Of a stretch of 16,995 nucleotides of DNA, positions 15,253 to 16,995 are shown in pieces. The translations under genes were made by a program, and so were the position numbers. A model generated the notes under the pieces. The model ran no database searches and was not told the origin of the DNA. It worked only from the letters and a program-made list of their open reading frames with translations. Numbering within the stretch: the stretch's first letter is position 1; the number at the start of each line of letters is the position of its first letter. Source of the stretch: an uncultured Flavobacteriaceae bacterium (lineage in GTDB: Bacteria > Bacteroidota > Bacteroidia > Flavobacteriales > Flavobacteriaceae); NCBI GenBank assembly GCA_938018045.1, contig CALIIP010000166.1, forward strand, positions 1 to 16,995, given 5' to 3'.

Positions 15253-15280
15253 TGAGATTCCTGCCTTCGCAGGAATGACA
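15253..15280 (+). repeat. REP-like palindrome A
   Basis: A 28-base unit with an 8-bp perfect stem (attcctgc/gcaggaat) and a four-base cttc loop. It is the exact reverse complement of palindrome B, 30 bases away, so the pair can also form one long 28-bp hairpin. Units of this attcctgc...gcaggaat kind occur widely between genes in bacterial genomes. Confidence 0.88.
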
Positions 15281-15310
15281 GTATAGGAATTAAAAACAAA
15301 AAAGATATGT

Positions 15311-15338
15311 TGTCATTCCTGCGAAGGCAGGAATCTCA
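15311..15338 (-). repeat. REP-like palindrome B
   Basis: Exact 28-base reverse complement of unit A (stem attcctgc/gcaggaat, loop gaag). It ends 14 bases before the ATG of the GIY-YIG gene, so a hairpin here would lie in the leader of that gene or cover its ribosome entry site. Confidence 0.88.
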
Positions 15339-15352
15339 AAAAATAACAGAAA

Positions 15353-15655
15353 ATGTTCAAAACAAATCACCAATACTATCTTTACATAATAACAAACACA
15401 AAAGATGGTGTATTATATATTGGTGTTACAAATGATTTAGAAAGAAGAATGTTTGAACATAAAAACAAGTTGGTTAAGGGTTTTTCTTCAACATATAATT
15501 TAGATAAATTGATTTATAGTGAAGTTTTTCAATATATAAATGATGCTATAAAAAGAGAAAAAAACATGAAAAAGTGGAAAAGACAATGGAAGATAAATTT
15601 AATTCTTGAAGATAATCCAAATTGGAATGACTTATCAAAAGATTGGTTTAAATAA
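15353..15655 (+). CDS. Small GIY-YIG nuclease-superfamily protein
   Basis: A 100-residue single-domain GIY-YIG protein. The signature is complete: YYLYIITN (8-15) for the GIY half, VLYIGVTNDLERR (20-32) for the YIG half, and the arginine at 31 or 32. Near the C-terminus come the basic stretch DAIKREKNMKKWKRQWK with the expected glutamate and the closing NPNWNDLSKDWF. The length is that of the stand-alone UPF0213/YhbQ-like group. These are related to structure-specific DNA endonucleases, but most are uncharacterised. It is bracketed by REP-like palindromes in opposite orientation: B ends 14 bases before the ATG and C begins at the base after the stop codon. No promoter of the usual type is seen. 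A role in mobilising or processing the palindromes is attractive but unproven. Confidence 0.92.
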   Translation: MFKTNHQYYLYIITNTKDGVLYIGVTNDLERRMFEHKNKLVKGFSSTYNLDKLIYSEVFQYINDAIKREKNMKKWKRQWKINLILEDNPNWNDLSKDWFK

Positions 15656-15680
15656 TGAGATTCCTGTCTTCGCAGGAAAT
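15656..15680 (+). repeat. REP-like palindrome C (degenerate)
   Basis: It has the same orientation as unit A and inverse to unit B. It differs by one c-to-t change in the stem and by an extra a, after which the match stops. It begins at the base after the GIY-YIG stop codon. The one weakened stem pair suggests an older or decaying copy. Confidence 0.8.
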
Positions 15681-15707
15681 CGAAGATTCAACGTAGTTAA
15701 TAACAAG

Positions 15708-15737
15708 AAGGATTTGAAACGATTGATGAAGTTATAA
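15708..15737 (+). repeat. 30-bp direct repeat, copy 2
   Basis: Copy of the last 30 bases of the DUF1028 gene (29/30 identical), still encoding KDLKRLMKL plus stop in the corresponding frame. It has no start codon and lies 5 bases from the menF stop. It is probably the original gene end or the second half of a target-site duplication. Confidence 0.92.
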
Positions 15738-15742
15738 GAAAA

Positions 15743-16795
15743 CTACAATACTTTTTTCATCACTTTAGACTTCGCAACTGTTTCTTCCCATTCTTTTGTT
15801 GCGATGCTACCTCGTGTGATTCCGCCGCCAATATATAGTGAAACATTTTGCATGTCTAAGTCTATTTTCATGCATCGTAAATTTACAAATAAATCAACTG
15901 TTGTATTATTTACTTCGCCTAAAAATCCTGTATAATATTCACGATTATAATGTTCGTTATCTAAGATAAAACCCTTTGCAGATTCTTTTGGTAATCCACA
16001 TGTTGCAGGAGTTGGATGTAATGTTTCAATCAACCTTGAAAGGTCGAAATCTGAGGCGTTAATTACTCCTGAAATATCAGCACGAAGATGTAATAAATTT
16101 CCTGCTTTTACAGTATGTGTCTTTGAAATTTTCAATTTATAATTTGCCAATTGAGAGACAATATAATCTATCACAAATTGATGTTCTTGCTTTTCTTTTT
16201 TATTCCAATTAACATCCAAAGTCCCTTTATACTCTTGTGTAGAGGCCAATGCTGATATTTTAAACTCTTGATTGTCAGAAGATATTAATAATTCTGGTGT
16301 TGCTCCCATCCAAAGCCCAGAAACTGGATGAAACCAACAATACACATATGCTGTTGTATAATTTGAAACTAATTTTTTATAGATTTCAAAGACATCACAA
16401 CCTTCAACTTCGATGTTTTCTTTACGAGATAAAACAACCTTATCTGTTTCTGAAGCATTGATAAAATCAATTCCTTTTTGAACCAATTTTTCGTGTTGTT
16501 GTTTTTCTATTTCTGATGAGTTGCTCTTAATTTTTGATATAGATGCTTGTGTAATTTCATCTGTAGTAAATGAAAAATTATCAGCAGTTGAAAAGGGAAT
16601 AAATAATGTTTCTTTATCCGAATTAAAAGGTGCAAATACAAATCCATTTTCAGAAAAATCAGAAGTGAAATGCGTTTTAGCATCTCGCTGAAAAACCGCT
16701 TCGCTAGAATCAGCATTTGGTTTTCTGAAAATTACAAACGGAAGTTTATCTTCCAATGATTTTGTAATTCTTTCCTTTAATTCTTTCACTATCAA
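15743..16795 (-). CDS. menF: Isochorismate synthase (MenF)
   Basis: A chorismate-binding enzyme that isomerises chorismate to isochorismate for menaquinone synthesis. The 350-residue protein shows GATPELLIS and KISALASTQ, then HPTPATCGLPKESA with the active-site region NREYYTGFLGEVN, and the final GGGITRGSIATKEWEETVAKS, the typical C-terminal signature of the family. It lacks the longer N-terminal region of anthranilate or aminodeoxychorismate synthases. Context with menD and menB supports menaquinone rather than siderophore use. The start is uncertain: no ATG fits, and the frame begins either at TTG (16795), directly after the PaaI-like stop codon, or at GTG (16789), two codons on. Either way it is translationally coupled to the upstream thioesterase gene. 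Its 3' end faces the GIY-YIG module. Confidence 0.93.
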   Translation of the reverse strand: MIVKELKERITKSLEDKLPFVIFRKPNADSSEAVFQRDAKTHFTSDFSENGFVFAPFNSDKETLFIPFSTADNFSFTTDEITQASISKIKSNSSEIEKQQHEKLVQKGIDFINASETDKVVLSRKENIEVEGCDVFEIYKKLVSNYTTAYVYCWFHPVSGLWMGATPELLISSDNQEFKISALASTQEYKGTLDVNWNKKEKQEHQFVIDYIVSQLANYKLKISKTHTVKAGNLLHLRADISGVINASDFDLSRLIETLHPTPATCGLPKESAKGFILDNEHYNREYYTGFLGEVNNTTVDLFVNLRCMKIDLDMQNVSLYIGGGITRGSIATKEWEETVAKSKVMKKVL

Positions 16796-16995
16796 TTATT
16801 TTTTTGGAAGTATAATATTCGTGAGTTTGCATAAAGAAATCAAATTATCATCTCTATCAGTGATTTTTATCTCCCAAAGATGAGTTGTTCTTCCTTTATG
16901 AATTGGTCTTGCCGTTGCTGTAACCATACCTTCTTTTATACTTTTTAAATGATTTGCTGAGATTTCAATACCTCTAATTTCAAATTTATCATTAT
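16796..16995 (-). CDS. PaaI-type hotdog-fold thioesterase (3' part only)
   Basis: The last 65 residues of a thioesterase, read in the minus frame that ends in TAA at 16798-16796. The peptide contains EIRGIEISANHLKSIKEG, VTATARPIHKGRTTHLWEIK, and ends ISLCKLTNIILPKK. These are the second half of the hotdog fold as in PaaI/YdiI proteins. Placed directly before menF, it is a good candidate for the DHNA-CoA thioesterase that releases 1,4-dihydroxy-2-naphthoate after MenB. That role is from context; PaaI relatives also act on phenylacetyl- and other acyl-CoAs. The catalytic Asp/Glu would be in the missing N-terminal half. Its stop codon abuts the TTG that may start menF. Confidence 0.88.
   Translation of the reverse strand, partial: NDKFEIRGIEISANHLKSIKEGMVTATARPIHKGRTTHLWEIKITDRDDNLISLCKLTNIILPKK

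Larger units (their letters stand above)
15199..15707 (+). mobile_element. Putative GIY-YIG / palindrome insertion module, about 0.5 kb
   Basis: The 509 bases between the two 30-bp repeats hold three REP-like hairpins and one GIY-YIG gene and nothing else. The repeats look like a long target-site duplication. The ends carry a short inverted match, ATTAACT at 15205-15211 and AGTTAAT at 15695-15701, each six bases in from its repeat. If the module is removed and one repeat kept, the DUF1028 stop would lie 5 bases from the menF stop, matching the tight convergent junctions elsewhere in the window. There is no transposase. Mobility is inferred, not shown. Confidence 0.5.

Noticed and set aside
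15253..15338. Palindrome pair A/B as the terminator of the DUF1028 gene
   Set aside because: No U-run follows either hairpin on the plus strand, and the same unit recurs as C after the GIY-YIG gene, so a mobile repeat explains it better. It might still slow transcription.
15253..15680. CRISPR array
   Set aside because: There are only three units, in mixed orientation, and two of them flank a gene; there is no regular spacing and there are no cas genes.

Overview
The window is compact, AT-rich DNA from a member of the Bacteroidota, most likely family Flavobacteriaceae. The evidence is promoters of the Bacteroidota type (TTG, 17-19 bases, TAnnTTTG), the near absence of Shine-Dalgarno sequences, and the proteins themselves: a men pathway for menaquinone, an HD-PycTM membrane protein, and a lipoprotein phosphoesterase with an Omp85-like barrel. 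I cannot fix the genus. Genes are packed tightly and several converging pairs share or nearly share stop codons. No tRNA, rRNA, CRISPR array or classical insertion sequence was seen.

Layout. Bases 1-602 hold the 3' part of a YbdG-like MscS channel gene. On the minus strand follow a fumarylacetoacetate-hydrolase family gene (609-1217), a small membrane protein gene (1323-1874) and menB (1879-2718). The central 2.8-11.5 kb holds a cytoplasmic GAF-domain protein (+), an HD-PycTM membrane protein (-), a 1233-residue outer-membrane lipoprotein (+) and a secreted, apparently inactive esterase-fold protein (+). From 11.5 to 14.1 kb the minus strand carries a short CvfB-like S1/winged-helix protein, menD and a small membrane protein. 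A secreted DUF1028 protein (+) follows. A 0.5 kb GIY-YIG/palindrome module (15199-15707) is next. Last come menF and the end of a PaaI-type thioesterase gene (both -).

How the genes work together. MenF (chorismate to isochorismate), MenD (SEPHCHC synthase), MenB (DHNA-CoA synthase) and probably the PaaI-like hotdog thioesterase (DHNA-CoA hydrolysis) cover much of the menaquinone route. The cluster is broken into three minus-strand blocks by unrelated genes. The HD-PycTM gene and the lipoprotein gene diverge from one perfectly palindromic promoter region, so their expression may be linked.

The most unusual parts are: (1) the GIY-YIG gene between REP-like hairpins, with the whole module bracketed by a 30-bp near-perfect duplication of the 3' end of the DUF1028 gene; (2) the lipoprotein, whose middle region has motifs like those of Fam20/HipA-type kinases between a phosphatase and a barrel; (3) the HD-PycTM fusion with no nucleotide cyclase nearby; and (4) the esterase-fold protein that has lost its catalytic residues. 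All functional readings are from motif recognition by eye; no database search was possible.
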